Assembly (NCBI GenBank): GCA_017465155.1
Contig: JAFTWV010000127.1
Location: 62,001 to 126,000, forward strand
From: Clostridia bacterium
GTDB lineage: Bacteria > Bacillota > Clostridia > Christensenellales > Aristaeellaceae
Reading direction: 5' to 3'
Length of the DNA stretch: 64,000 nt
Translations under genes and position numbers: made by a program
Notes under the pieces: model-generated
Told to the model about the DNA's origin: nothing
What the model saw: the letters and a program-made list of their open reading frames with translations, nothing else
Database searches by the model: none
Part shown: positions 1-8,577 of the stretch, one piece after another
Layout: each line of letters begins with the position of its first letter
How positions within the stretch are numbered: the stretch's first letter is position 1

Positions 1-1
1 C

Positions 2-226
2 GACGTCAAGGCCGTGGATGTGACCTTCCGCAGCATCAAGGGATCAATTAACGTGTGCAGCATGGGCGCGTCCGTCCCCTTCTCCGAGGAAAAGGCCAAG
101 GAAATCCTGATGGAGGACGAGATCGACGTGCTGATCACGCTCCGTGACGGCGAGGCCTCCGCAACGGCGTGGGGCTGCGACCTGACCTACGATTACGTCA
201 AGATCAACGGCGACTACCGCACCTGA
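2..226 (+). CDS. argJ: Glutamate N-acetyltransferase / amino-acid acetyltransferase, C-terminal end (partial)
   Basis: Only the last 74 codons are present; the reading frame is open to the left edge. ArgJ moves the acetyl group from N-acetylornithine to glutamate in the cyclic arginine pathway. The terminal stretch with ATAWGCDLTYDYVKIN and the ending DYRT is typical of the ArgJ C-terminus. It ends in TGA twelve bases before argB, and the argB ribosome-binding site lies in that gap, so the two are surely one operon. The catalytic autoprocessing threonine lies outside the window and cannot be checked. Confidence 0.93.
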   Translation, partial: DVKAVDVTFRSIKGSINVCSMGASVPFSEEKAKEILMEDEIDVLITLRDGEASATAWGCDLTYDYVKINGDYRT

Positions 227-238
227 TAAGGAGTACGA

Positions 239-1138
239 ATGATGAGCGAGCATGTTTCCCAGCTGAGCAACGCAGACCGCGCACAGGTACTGGTCGAGGC
301 GCTGCCCTATATTCAGAAGTATTACGGCAAGATCATCGTCGTCAAGTACGGCGGCAACGCGATGATCAACGAAGTCCTCAAGCACGACGTGATGCGCGAC
401 ATGGTGCTGATGAGCCTCATCGGCGTGAAGGTCGTGCTGGTGCACGGAGGCGGTCCGGAAATCTCCGGCATGCTCAAGCGCGTGGGCAAGGAGAGCCAGT
501 TTGTGGACGGCCTGCGCGTGACGGACGAGGAGACCAGCGAGATCGTCCAGATGGTGCTGGCGGGCAAGATCAATAAGTCTCTGGTGGCCAAGCTGGAAAT
601 GCTGGGCGGCCGCGCCATGGGCATCAGCGGCATGGACGGCAACCTGCTCAAGGCCCGCATCGTGGACGAGCGACTGGGCTATGTTGGTGAAATCGCCAAG
701 GTTGACGCGACGCCCATCAATGATCTGCTGGAGAAGGGCTACATCCCCGTTGTTTCGACCATCGGGTGCGATGAGACCGGCCACGTCTGCAATATCAACG
801 CCGACACCGCCGCCGCCGCCATTGCGGGCGCACTGAAGGCCGAGGCGCTGATCTCCATGACCGACACCGTGGGCCTGCTGATGGATCCCAAGGATCCCAG
901 CACCCTCATCCGCCGCGTTGACCTGCAGGGCTGCGAGGAGCTCAAGGAATTGGGCGTCATCTCCGGCGGCATGATCCCCAAGGTGGAATGCTGCACCAAT
1001 GCCATCAAGGACGGCGTACGCAAGGTCTTCATCATCGACGGCCGCGTACCCCACGCCCTGCTGATCGAATGTCTGACCGACGAAGGCGCGGGCACCATGT
1101 TCAAGCAGGAGCTCAATCCGCATTATAGCGTGAAGTAA
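239..1138 (+). CDS. argB: Acetylglutamate kinase
   Basis: Phosphorylates N-acetylglutamate with ATP, the second step of arginine synthesis, in the cytoplasm. At 299 residues it has the usual family length. The amino-acid kinase motifs are clear: KYGGN near residues 36-40 and HGGGP near 69-73, with the ISGGMIPK stretch near the C-terminus. The start is the first of two adjacent ATGs, six bases after AAGGAG. It sits between argJ and a peptidase-like gene whose ATG overlaps its stop by one base (TAATG), which points to translational coupling. The type of feedback inhibition by arginine cannot be told from sequence alone. Confidence 0.96.
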   Translation: MMSEHVSQLSNADRAQVLVEALPYIQKYYGKIIVVKYGGNAMINEVLKHDVMRDMVLMSLIGVKVVLVHGGGPEISGMLKRVGKESQFVDGLRVTDEETSEIVQMVLAGKINKSLVAKLEMLGGRAMGISGMDGNLLKARIVDERLGYVGEIAKVDATPINDLLEKGYIPVVSTIGCDETGHVCNINADTAAAAIAGALKAEALISMTDTVGLLMDPKDPSTLIRRVDLQGCEELKELGVISGGMIPKVECCTNAIKDGVRKVFIIDGRVPHALLIECLTDEGAGTMFKQELNPHYSVK

Positions 1139-1869
1139 TGAACGATACGTTGAAGAAGGCCATCGCCGGTCTGGAAGAACGAGTTTCGATGCACTACCGA
1201 TTCCATTTTCTCCCCGGCAGCGCTGCTGAACGCGACATTGAGCACATCATCGCCACCCAGGAAGACTGCTTCGTCCGTATCACAGCCGAACTGAAGGTCA
1301 TGCCGGACTTCCCGCTTCACTACATTCTGCTGTGCAGCGACGAAGAAGTCGGCGCACTCTACGAAGCATCCTGCGGCGTAACCATCGGCACCATCAACGG
1401 CTTTGCAGCTGAGCCGGACACCGTCGTGGCCGTATACAGCGACGAAGTTCAATGCATAGGCATGCATGAGGATACGCATCTTCTTGCAGACCTTGTCGCC
1501 GTGCAGTGGCAGAGCTTTATCATGGAAGGCCTGGCGATGTACATGGATGGCGAATGGTGGGGCGAACCCAACGAACGCTGGGTCACCCGTTTCCTTGCAG
1601 ACGGTCGGTATATCCCTCTGGCCCACCTCATCCCAAACGACAGCTTTCACGATGTCCCCTGCGAGGTTTCCTACCCCATCGCAGGCGCGTTCACCCGCTA
1701 CCTGATCGACCTGATGGGCATGGAGACCTATCTGGCCAGTGTCTATGCTGCGAACTGCGACGCGGACAACCCGCAAGGACTCCCCGCTCTGCTCGGCAAA
1801 CCCATCAACGACATCGAAAGAGACTTCCTCCAGTGGATTCGTTCACAATCCCAATCATATAAAGGATGA
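1138..1869 (+). CDS. Putative gluzincin-type zinc metallopeptidase in the arginine operon
   Basis: A 243-residue soluble protein with no signal peptide. It carries HEDTH (residues 110-114), an HExxH zinc motif, followed sixteen residues later by a glutamate in the helix-like FIMEGLAMYMD. That is the HExxH...E arrangement of gluzincin (MA clan) peptidases. The family is not recognised beyond this, and the substrate is unknown. Its start overlaps the argB stop and its own stop lies at or over the next start, so it is translated with argB and argD. Such a gene is not part of the standard arginine pathway. It could be a peptidase or a zinc protein that no longer cleaves. Confidence 0.75.
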   Translation: MNDTLKKAIAGLEERVSMHYRFHFLPGSAAERDIEHIIATQEDCFVRITAELKVMPDFPLHYILLCSDEEVGALYEASCGVTIGTINGFAAEPDTVVAVYSDEVQCIGMHEDTHLLADLVAVQWQSFIMEGLAMYMDGEWWGEPNERWVTRFLADGRYIPLAHLIPNDSFHDVPCEVSYPIAGAFTRYLIDLMGMETYLASVYAANCDADNPQGLPALLGKPINDIERDFLQWIRSQSQSYKG

Positions 1870-1874
1870 TCATC

Positions 1875-3035
1875 ATGGAACAGAACACGAAGCAGACCGA
1901 TCTGCAATATGTCGCCAACACCTACGGCCGCTTTGACGTGACGCTGGCCAGCGCACAGGGCGCGACCTACACCGATGAAAACGGCAAAGACTATATCGAT
2001 CTTGGCACTGGCATCGGCGTGACCGCCTTTGGCGCGGGCGATCCGGAATGGGTTGCCGCCGTCAACGCTCAGCTGACCACCATCGGCCACACGTCTAATC
2101 TGTACTACACCGCGCCGCAGGCAAAGCTGGCGCAGCTCCTGTGCGAAAAGACGGGCATGAAGAAGGTCTTCTACGGTAACTCAGGCGCGGAGGCCAACGA
2201 ATGCGCGCTGAAGGTTGCCCGCCGCTACGGCGAGGCCACCGGCCGCAGCACCATCGTGACGCTGTGGAATTCCTTCCATGGCCGCACCATTGCGACCCTG
2301 GCCGCCACCGGTCAGGAAAAGTTCCATGCCCACTTCGGCCCCTTCCCCGAGGGCTTTATGCACATCCACGCGGGTGACGAGGCCGAGCTGACCGCAGCGC
2401 TGACCTCCGGCCATGTCTGCGCGATCCTGATGGAACTGGTACAGGGCGAGGGCGGCGTAATTCCGCTGAACAAGGAGTACGTGCAGCTGGCGGAGAGGCT
2501 CTGCCGCGAAAACGATGTACTGCTGATGATTGATGAAGTGCAGACGGGTAACGGCCGTACCGGCAGTCTCTACGCTTTCCAACAGTTCGGCGTGACCCCC
2601 GATGTGGTGACCACCGCGAAGGGCCTTGGCGGCGGATTGCCCATCAGCGCGTGCCTCATGGGCGAGAAGGTTGAGTTCACCCTCGGCAAGGGCGACCATG
2701 GCTCCACTTACGGCGGCAATCCCGTGTGTGCGGCTGCGGCGCTGAATGTCATCAGCCGCATGGATGACACGCTCTTTGACGGCGTGAAGGAACGTGCGGC
2801 CTACATCCGCAGTGAGCTGGAAGGCGCAGAGGGCGTCGAGACCGTCACCGGCATGGGGCTGATGATCGGCATCCTGCCCACGAAGCACACCGCCAGTGAG
2901 ATCGCTGCTGCCTGCCTTGCCGACGGCCTGCTGGTGCTGACCGCTCACGAGAAGGTGCGCCTGCTGCCTCCGCTGAACATCCCTATGGAGCAGCTTCAAA
3001 AGGGCGTCGCAATCCTCAAGAAGCATCTGGCATAA
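1875..3035 (+). CDS. argD: Acetylornithine aminotransferase
   Basis: PLP-dependent class III aminotransferase that makes N-acetylornithine from N-acetylglutamate semialdehyde, the fourth arginine step. It shows GNSGAEANE for phosphate binding, MIDEVQTG with the PLP aspartate, and TTAKGLGGG with the Schiff-base lysine near residue 249. Length is 386 residues, normal for the family. An in-frame ATG at 1866 directly abuts AAAGG, too close to be used; the ATG at 1875 has that ribosome-binding site about eight bases upstream and is preferred. It is the last gene of the arg operon here, followed by a strong terminator. The closely related succinyl-ornithine or ornithine aminotransferases are less likely because of the argJ-argB context. 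Confidence 0.94.
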   Translation: MEQNTKQTDLQYVANTYGRFDVTLASAQGATYTDENGKDYIDLGTGIGVTAFGAGDPEWVAAVNAQLTTIGHTSNLYYTAPQAKLAQLLCEKTGMKKVFYGNSGAEANECALKVARRYGEATGRSTIVTLWNSFHGRTIATLAATGQEKFHAHFGPFPEGFMHIHAGDEAELTAALTSGHVCAILMELVQGEGGVIPLNKEYVQLAERLCRENDVLLMIDEVQTGNGRTGSLYAFQQFGVTPDVVTTAKGLGGGLPISACLMGEKVEFTLGKGDHGSTYGGNPVCAAAALNVISRMDDTLFDGVKERAAYIRSELEGAEGVETVTGMGLMIGILPTKHTASEIAAACLADGLLVLTAHEKVRLLPPLNIPMEQLQKGVAILKKHLA

Positions 3036-3044
3036 CACAAATAT

Positions 3045-3081
3045 GGCGCACTGAATCCTTCTTGAGGACAGTGCGCCTTTT
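3045..3081 (+). terminator. Intrinsic terminator of the arg operon
   Basis: A perfect nine-base stem (GGCGCACTG / CAGTGCGCC) with a loop of about fifteen bases is followed by TTTT. It lies ten bases after the argD stop. Confidence 0.9.
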
Positions 3082-3092
3082 CTGGAGGTCAC

Positions 3093-3686
3093 ATGATGTT
3101 CGATATGCGGTATATGCGTCTTCAGCCCGTACTGGAGCGGATCGCCGCGCTGACAGGTGACAGGCTGCTCATCACCATCGACGGCCCCTGTGGCAGCGGC
3201 AAGAGCACCCTCGCAAAGGAGCTGGCAGCGGTCACTGGAGCGGATGTGGTGCATATGGATGATTTTGTCATTCCATACGCATGTAAGACAGCAGAACGAC
3301 TTGCTCAACCCGGCGGAAATGCTGATGTGGAGCGTCTGATGACCGAAGTACTGCAGCCATGGATTGCTGCGGGGTACGCTTCCTACCGGCCTTACCTGTG
3401 CCATACAGACGCACTGGGCGAGACGGCAGAGGTCTGCGGGCGCATCCTCATTCTGGAGGGAAGCTACGCCAATCTGCCTCCTATCCGGGAGATAGCCGCG
3501 CTTCGGCTGTTCATTCGTGTCCCTGCCAATGAGCAGCAGGAGCGTCTGCTGAAGCGTGTCGGTCCTGCACGGCTTCAGACATTCAACGAGCGCTGGATTC
3601 CTCTTGAAAACGCATACTTCTCTGCCTTTGAACTTCCGGATCCAGAATGCATGCTTATTGCTCCCTGCTACGACCAGGCGGAGTAA
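3093..3686 (+). CDS. P-loop kinase of the uridine kinase / phosphoribulokinase-like group
   Basis: A 197-residue NTPase. Walker A is GPCGSGKST (near residue 31), followed by HMDDF near residue 53, as in uridine-kinase-like enzymes. A C-terminal arginine-rich stretch (ERLLKR) suits a lid region. The substrate cannot be told, so I name only the fold. Two starts are possible, ATG at 3093 or 3096; GGAGGT at 3084-3089 spaces better to the second. The gene directly follows the arg terminator and probably starts from its own promoter. Its last 19 bases overlap the end of a convergent small ORF. Confidence 0.75.
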   Translation: MMFDMRYMRLQPVLERIAALTGDRLLITIDGPCGSGKSTLAKELAAVTGADVVHMDDFVIPYACKTAERLAQPGGNADVERLMTEVLQPWIAAGYASYRPYLCHTDALGETAEVCGRILILEGSYANLPPIREIAALRLFIRVPANEQQERLLKRVGPARLQTFNERWIPLENAYFSAFELPDPECMLIAPCYDQAE

Positions 3687-3970
3687 GCACCTGTCTGGTT
3701 CACAGCATTTTGCATCCTCCTTACCACTGCATCATATCGCTGATGCCGGATGATCGTACGCTCAATGGGAGGCTGCGTATGTATTTGCGGCGGCTCCTCC
3801 TGCTGAACCATGCTGGGCAGCTGCAGGTCAGGGAGCATATCCGTCTGATGGCCGGTACGCATCCTGTCAGCAGATATATCGCGTTCAGATTTTTTCTGCC
3901 ACACAATCCATTGTTCATCGATTTGCCGGGCATTTACACCTTCAAAGGGCGATTTTCCTGCTGCTCTCAT
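3668..3970 (-). CDS. Hypothetical protein, 100 residues
   Basis: Not recognised. I accept it because AAAGGAGG lies seven bases before its ATG and it fills an otherwise empty 380-base gap. The protein is hydrophilic, rich in Gln, Arg and Ile, with no membrane segment and no cysteine motif. It ends in TAG, the only such ending among the genes called here, and overlaps the convergent kinase gene by 19 bases. An alternative ATG four bases upstream is in another frame. It could be a lineage-specific small protein, or a chance frame behind a ribosome-binding-site-like sequence. Confidence 0.5.
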   Translation of the reverse strand: MRAAGKSPFEGVNARQIDEQWIVWQKKSERDISADRMRTGHQTDMLPDLQLPSMVQQEEPPQIHTQPPIERTIIRHQRYDAVVRRMQNAVNQTGAYSAWS

Positions 3971-4070
3971 TCATGAGCCTCCTTTCTGCGATGCAGTCTC
4001 ATCATATGCAGGAATTTTGACAGTGTGAGGCGAATACCCCATCAACAATACCTTACAGGAGGTTATATTC

Positions 4071-4952
4071 ATGTCTGATATCCACCTGAAATGCGGCAAT
4101 ACCACTGCACAGATTCGTTTGAAGGGCGCACAGATGGTTTCCTTCAAGGGTGCTGACGGCCGCGAGGTCATCTGGCAGGCAGACTCGAATGTCTGGGCGA
4201 ATCATGCGCCTGTGCTCTTCCCCGTCTGCGGCATGCCCAAGGATGAGCACGTCATCATAGACGGAGTCAGTTACCCGATGGCCAAGCACGGCTTCAGCCG
4301 TAATCCGGATTTCGCCGTCGCCAAGGTCGGAGAAGACTTTGTTGAGTTGATTCTCACCCCCAATGACGAAAGCCGTCCTCAGTATCCCTTCGACTTTGTT
4401 TTCCATGTTATCTACACGCTGCGCGAAAATGGCTTCAAGACAACCTTTATCGTGGAAAATAAGTCCGATCGTGTGATGCCCTTCTGCGTCGGCGGACATC
4501 CTGGTTTCATCGTTCCGATGGAGGATGGCGCGGCTTATACAGACTATCAGCTTGTGTTTCCTGAGAAGGAAGAAGGCAAGAACATGCTCTGCCCCGGCGG
4601 TAGATTGATCGACGGTTTTGAATATCTCTCCTTCCTTGACGGCCAGATTCTCCCCTTGAGTCATGATCTTTTTGATGATCGCGATGCGCTTCTCTTCACC
4701 GAGCTGAACAGCCGCAGCGTCGATCTTGTCCACCACGCGAGCGGTCATGGCATCCGTTTCAGCTATCCTAAGATGGAAGTGTTGGCTGTTTGGTCTATGC
4801 CCAAGAAGAACGCCGACTATGTTTGCCTTGAACCTTGGCATGGTATGCCCGGTCAGGTTACAGAAAGCGGCCGTTTTGAGGACAAGCCCTTCGTAACCCT
4901 GCTGCAGCCCGGTCAGAGTCACCAATGTGGTTACGACGTGGAGTTGATCTGA
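4071..4952 (+). CDS. Aldose 1-epimerase family protein (LacX-like mutarotase)
   Basis: A 293-residue soluble protein of the galactose mutarotase-like fold. The N-terminal pattern, in which GAQMVSFKG is followed by VIWQADSNVWANHAP and then LFPVCG, is that of the LacX-like branch, and GGHPGF near residue 145 carries a candidate catalytic histidine. The branch interconverts sugar anomers; the true substrate is unknown. The ribosome-binding site AGGAGG lies eight bases before the ATG. The next gene starts two bases after its stop, so they form a pair. Confidence 0.85.
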   Translation: MSDIHLKCGNTTAQIRLKGAQMVSFKGADGREVIWQADSNVWANHAPVLFPVCGMPKDEHVIIDGVSYPMAKHGFSRNPDFAVAKVGEDFVELILTPNDESRPQYPFDFVFHVIYTLRENGFKTTFIVENKSDRVMPFCVGGHPGFIVPMEDGAAYTDYQLVFPEKEEGKNMLCPGGRLIDGFEYLSFLDGQILPLSHDLFDDRDALLFTELNSRSVDLVHHASGHGIRFSYPKMEVLAVWSMPKKNADYVCLEPWHGMPGQVTESGRFEDKPFVTLLQPGQSHQCGYDVELI

Positions 4953-4953
4953 C

Positions 4954-5541
4954 ATGTGCGGGCGATTCTATATCGAAATGGACGAGCCGATTGATGATCT
5001 GATTGATCTGATCAACCGCGCAGAAGATAAGCTCCGCAAGACGGGCAGCAGTCTTCCCCGAGGCGAGATCCGTCCGGGCGATTGCGCAGCTGTCATTGCT
5101 ATGAACCGATCGCTTCAGCGATCGGTGTTCCCCATGCGCTGGGGCTTCAAAATGGACAAGCGGCTGCTCATCAATGCTCGAAGCGAAACAGCTTCTCAAA
5201 AGCCAACTTTTCGCAGCAGCATGCAAGAGCGTCGATGCCTTGTCCCTGCCAGCGCATACTTCGAATGGGATCACCGCACAAAACCGCTGGTTAAATACAA
5301 ATTTGAGCAGCCCGGATGCCCTTTGATGTACATGGCTGGTCTATACCGTTTTGAACCGGAATCACCGCAGCCTGTCTTTACCATCCTCACCCGCGAGGCA
5401 GCGCCTGAAATCGCCTGCTTCCATGACAGAATGCCCGTCATTCTCCCATCTTCCCTGACTGACGCCTGGCTCGACCGTCATCATGCACCACAAACCATTC
5501 TGTCTCAGGCCGTGACCCATGTACATTGGCAATCCGTATGA
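4954..5541 (+). CDS. SOS response-associated peptidase family protein (SRAP; HMCES/YedK)
   Basis: A 195-residue SRAP domain. The family forms a thiazolidine crosslink with abasic sites in single-stranded DNA, protecting them, through Cys2, which is exposed after removal of Met1. The start MCGRF is therefore functionally constrained and fixes the start codon. Also visible are GEIRPGD, the MRWGF box, NARSET and the LVPASAYFEW stretch, plus HDRMPVIL with the conserved histidine near residue 155. It follows the epimerase gene by one base and is closed by a strong terminator. No LexA-type operator was recognised nearby. Confidence 0.93.
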   Translation: MCGRFYIEMDEPIDDLIDLINRAEDKLRKTGSSLPRGEIRPGDCAAVIAMNRSLQRSVFPMRWGFKMDKRLLINARSETASQKPTFRSSMQERRCLVPASAYFEWDHRTKPLVKYKFEQPGCPLMYMAGLYRFEPESPQPVFTILTREAAPEIACFHDRMPVILPSSLTDAWLDRHHAPQTILSQAVTHVHWQSV

Positions 5542-5550
5542 ATCATGCAA

Positions 5551-5591
5551 CAAGCTCCTGCCCGGATGATTGGGCAGGAGCTTGTTTTTTT
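5551..5591 (+). terminator. Intrinsic terminator after the SRAP gene
   Basis: A perfect 13-base stem (CAAGCTCCTGCCC and its complement) with an eight-base loop, followed by seven T. Confidence 0.95.
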
Positions 5592-5613
5592 ATGTTTGCG
5601 ACTATATCGCCAG

Positions 5614-6120
5614 TTATTCTGCTTCTTCCTCTTCCTCAACATTGATGGAAGGAACATCCTCAGGATCAGGCTTTGCACTGGAATAGATGGGACCATCCGT
5701 CTCCTCTGCAGCTTCAACCTCCAGCACAGGGGCGCTCTCGGCCTCAGCAGCAGCCTTTTCAGCAGCAGCAGCGGCCTTCGCTGCAGCCTTTTCCGCCGCA
5801 CGGGCAGCCTTTTCCGCCGCCGCCTGCTCCGCCGCAGCAGCCTTTGCAGCCACACGGTCGGAACGCAGCTCTGCCAGACCTGCCTCCAGCTCCTGAATCT
5901 CCTTCAGCAGGGGGGCTACCTCTTCGGGCAGCTCAACGCCGGTCTGAGACAGGGCAAACACCTTTTCGCCCAGTTCAGCAATCGCTTCGCGACGACGGCT
6001 AATACCGCCCATTTCATCCATCTTATAACGGGTCGCACTCGCCAGACCAGTGGCGGCCTTATTCACAGCCTTAACGCTCTGAGACCACAGGCCCTTCAAA
6101 GTCGTGCTGAAATCTGCCAT
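5614..6120 (-). CDS. Alanine/lysine/glutamate-rich coiled-coil protein
   Basis: A 168-residue cytoplasmic protein of unknown function. Residues 1-80 are mixed sequence starting MADFSTTLKG; residues 85-135 are a long repetitive helix built from AAEKAA-type units, very likely a coiled coil; the tail ends in an acidic run of Glu. I chose this ATG because AGGAGT lies ten bases upstream; a longer frame begins 15 codons earlier without support. The N-terminal half resembles small zinc-ribbon or envelope-associated proteins in layout, but I see no cysteine pairs. Confidence 0.7.
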   Translation of the reverse strand: MADFSTTLKGLWSQSVKAVNKAATGLASATRYKMDEMGGISRRREAIAELGEKVFALSQTGVELPEEVAPLLKEIQELEAGLAELRSDRVAAKAAAAEQAAAEKAARAAEKAAAKAAAAAEKAAAEAESAPVLEVEAAEETDGPIYSSAKPDPEDVPSINVEEEEEAE

Positions 6121-6209
6121 TTTTACATCACTCCTGAAATATAATAATCTCGGATTCTCTTGCAATATTCGCCATATGTCAGCTGTATTCCTGCAAGTTC
6201 ACTGAATTT

Positions 6210-7076
6210 TCACCAGAATAAGGTTAGAGCTCCCTTCCGAATGGTAAACCGAGCTTCGTTCATCTGCAGGATTTCCCCATCCACATTCAGCCGCATGCCG
6301 GAAGACTGCATAATCACTTCACTGCAGCGACGGTGCGTCGTGATCCCGAATTTAAGCACACGTCCCATCATCAGCCCCGGAAGGTAGAAGGGAATCTTCC
6401 ACCTCGGTACGTTTTCCACCACGATGAGATCAAGCTTGCCATCATCAGCCGCTGCATCAGGACAAATCGGAATACCGCCGCCGATAAAGCGACCATTTGC
6501 CACAGAGCAGATAAGCACCTCCCTTTCCTCAGTCCTGCCATCCGCCGTAAAACGAACCAGAGAGGGCTTATAATGGAAAATCGCACATACAACGCCAATG
6601 AGATACGGCAGGATGCCGCGCACGTACTTCTTCGCAGCAAGGGTGTAGTCCAGCGCCGTCACGTCAAATCCAGTACCGCACACATTCAGGAACAGGTGGT
6701 CGTTCATGCCGCCCACATCCACAGGACGAGGCTTACAATCAAGAATATGCGACAGGGCTTCTATCGGCTTTTTCGGGATACCGACGCTCTTGATGAAGTC
6801 GTTGCCCGTCCCGGCCGGCACGATCCCCAGCGGAATCCCCTTATCCATCAGCCCGCATGCAACCTCGAAGGCAGTTCCATCACCGCCAACAGACACCACG
6901 CCTGTACAGTCCGCCTTTGCTGCAGTCTCTATGGCCAGCTCCGTTGCATGGCCCGGCGCTTCCGTGCGGACGAACGAAGCATCCACTCCCCTTCGGGTCA
7001 GCTCTTCACGCAGCTGCTGCTCGATTTTGAGGGCATAGCCATTTCCGGCTGCCGGATTGACGATGAATGTCAGCAT
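6210..7076 (-). CDS. Diacylglycerol/lipid kinase family protein (YegS/DgkB type)
   Basis: A 288-residue lipid kinase with the diacylglycerol kinase catalytic fold. It begins with the nucleotide-binding FIVNPAAGNG, has VSVGGDGT near residue 65 and GIVPAGTGNDF near residue 92, all hallmarks of the family. It probably phosphorylates diacylglycerol in lipid recycling at the membrane face; other lipids are possible. The ATG at 7085 has GAGAGG touching it, whereas the ATG at 7076 has it nine bases upstream, so the second is preferred. The upstream neighbour is a GNAT gene, 30 bases away. Confidence 0.9.
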   Translation of the reverse strand: MLTFIVNPAAGNGYALKIEQQLREELTRRGVDASFVRTEAPGHATELAIETAAKADCTGVVSVGGDGTAFEVACGLMDKGIPLGIVPAGTGNDFIKSVGIPKKPIEALSHILDCKPRPVDVGGMNDHLFLNVCGTGFDVTALDYTLAAKKYVRGILPYLIGVVCAIFHYKPSLVRFTADGRTEEREVLICSVANGRFIGGGIPICPDAAADDGKLDLIVVENVPRWKIPFYLPGLMMGRVLKFGITTHRRCSEVIMQSSGMRLNVDGEILQMNEARFTIRKGALTLFW

Positions 7077-7106
7077 AGTCAGCATCCTCTCTGCTTTTGT
7101 GCGGTA

Positions 7107-7577
7107 TCAGTCGATGGTGCACTCCATGTAGCGGCGATATGTAGAAAAACCGATAGCTTCGTAGAACTTCAGCGCGTTCTCGTTGAACTCCCACATATTC
7201 AGCTCAATCCGGTCGAAGCCACGCGTACGGGCAAAGTCCTTGATTGCACCGAAGAAGATACGGCCGATCCCCTGCCGGTGGCAGGCTGCATCCACACCGA
7301 ACTCGTCCACCTCGACATAGCGGCGGGCAGGCTTATGGGGCTTCTCCAGCGTTTCGATTTCAGCCAGAACGGCGAATGCAACGATTTTCCCATCACGCTC
7401 GGCAACAAGAATATGCTTGCTTTCCTCCCCGTGAATGGTATGGATGAAGTCTGCCAGGAAATCCGGGAAGCTGGGGCAGAAGATATCAGGGCGGGCGGCA
7501 GCGTGCAGCTCGCTGACCTGCGCGCGCAGCTCATTGACGCGAGGCAGATCGGCTTCTGTCGCGATGCGTATGTTCAT
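7107..7577 (-). CDS. GNAT family N-acetyltransferase
   Basis: A 156-residue single-domain acetyltransferase. The acetyl-CoA site reads VDAACHRQGIGRIFF near residues 98-112 (Q/RxxGxG/A type), and FYEAIGF near residue 140 is the usual C-terminal GNAT motif. The substrate is unknown. It lies after the transketolase operon terminator and before the lipid kinase gene, in the same direction. Confidence 0.88.
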   Translation of the reverse strand: MNIRIATEADLPRVNELRAQVSELHAAARPDIFCPSFPDFLADFIHTIHGEESKHILVAERDGKIVAFAVLAEIETLEKPHKPARRYVEVDEFGVDAACHRQGIGRIFFGAIKDFARTRGFDRIELNMWEFNENALKFYEAIGFSTYRRYMECTID

Positions 7578-7602
7578 GGCGGATCACGCTCCTGTCAATG
7601 TG

Positions 7603-7640
7603 AGAAACGCGGCGCTCCGCATGATACGGAACGCCGCGTT
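7603..7640 (-). terminator. Hairpin after the transketolase operon
   Basis: A nine-base stem (AACGCGGCG / CGCCGCGTT), extended by an inner TCCG/CGGA pairing. On the minus strand it is followed by only a short T run, so termination may be partial. Confidence 0.6.
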
Positions 7641-7658
7641 GATGCGTAGTTGAATTGC

Positions 7659-8573
7659 TTACGCGTTCATGATCTTCTCAGCGATCTGCTTGCCGGTCAG
7701 GCCGTACTCCTCAAGCAGGTGCGCGGGCTTGCCGGACTGGCCGAACTCGTCGTTGATGCCGATCTTCTGGAACTTCGTGAGGCCCATGCCGCACAGTGCA
7801 GAGGCAACAGCGTCGCCCAGGCCGCCAATGACAGAGTGCTCTTCCACCGTGAAGACCTTACCGCACTTGGCAGCGTACTCACGGGTCAGCGCCTCGTCAA
7901 AGGGCTTCAGGCTGTGGTGATTAACCAGCGCGGCGTCGATGCCGTTCTCCTTCAGGATTTCAACGGCCTCCAGGCAGTGCTCCAGCATGATGCCGCAGCA
8001 GAAGATGACCACGTCCTTGCCGTCCTTGATCACGTTGCCCTTGCCGATTTCGAAGGGACGCTCCTCATACACGGGCGAGGGCAGACGGGCAGTGCGGATG
8101 AATACGGGACCGTCGATCTTTGCAGCGGCCTCGACGCACTTGTAGCACTCGGTCGCATCGGAGGGAACCAGCACGGTCATGTTGGGCAGCACGCGCATCA
8201 GGGCGATGTCCTCGATCGCCTGATGGGAGCCGCCGTCCTCACCCAGGGTGATGCCCGCATGGGAGAAACCGAACTTCACGTTCAGCTTGGGGTAGCAAAC
8301 GCCGTTACGGATCTGGTCGTAGGAGCGGCCGGCGAACACGGCGAAGGTGGAGCAGAAGGGAATCAGGCCCATGGTGGATGCACCGGCAGCCATATCGACC
8401 ATGTTCGCCTCGGCGATGCCGCAGTCGATGAAGCGGTCAGGATAGGCCTTCTTGAAGCCATTGGTCATGGTTGCAGCAGCCAGGTCAGCGTCGAACACGA
8501 CAACATTGGGATTCTCAGCGCCCAGCTTGACGATGGCCTCGCCATAGGCGACGCGGATTGCTTTCTTTTCCAT
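7659..8573 (-). CDS. Transketolase, C-terminal subunit
   Basis: A 304-residue protein equal to the pyrimidine-binding and C-terminal domains of transketolase. It has DADLAAAT near residue 28 and the GIAEANMV motif, with the catalytic glutamate of the thiamine diphosphate site, followed by CSTFAVFAGRSYDQIRN. With the N-terminal subunit encoded four bases upstream it forms the split enzyme, which moves two-carbon units between sugar phosphates in the pentose phosphate pathway. Split transketolases are common in Firmicutes. The related DXP synthase is less likely, since that is a single long chain. Confidence 0.93.
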   Translation of the reverse strand: MEKKAIRVAYGEAIVKLGAENPNVVVFDADLAAATMTNGFKKAYPDRFIDCGIAEANMVDMAAGASTMGLIPFCSTFAVFAGRSYDQIRNGVCYPKLNVKFGFSHAGITLGEDGGSHQAIEDIALMRVLPNMTVLVPSDATECYKCVEAAAKIDGPVFIRTARLPSPVYEERPFEIGKGNVIKDGKDVVIFCCGIMLEHCLEAVEILKENGIDAALVNHHSLKPFDEALTREYAAKCGKVFTVEEHSVIGGLGDAVASALCGMGLTKFQKIGINDEFGQSGKPAHLLEEYGLTGKQIAEKIMNA

Positions 8574-8577
8574 GTTC

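Noticed and set aside
44..1123. Minus-strand frame opposite argB
   Set aside because: argB is certain; the reverse frame has a composition typical of antisense translation.
3647..3976. Plus-strand 109-codon frame opposite the small hypothetical gene
   Set aside because: It lacks a ribosome-binding site, while the minus-strand frame has AAAGGAGG at seven bases.
4053..4955. Minus-strand 300-codon frame opposite the aldose epimerase gene
   Set aside because: The plus-strand gene has a ribosome-binding site and family motifs; the reverse frame has neither.
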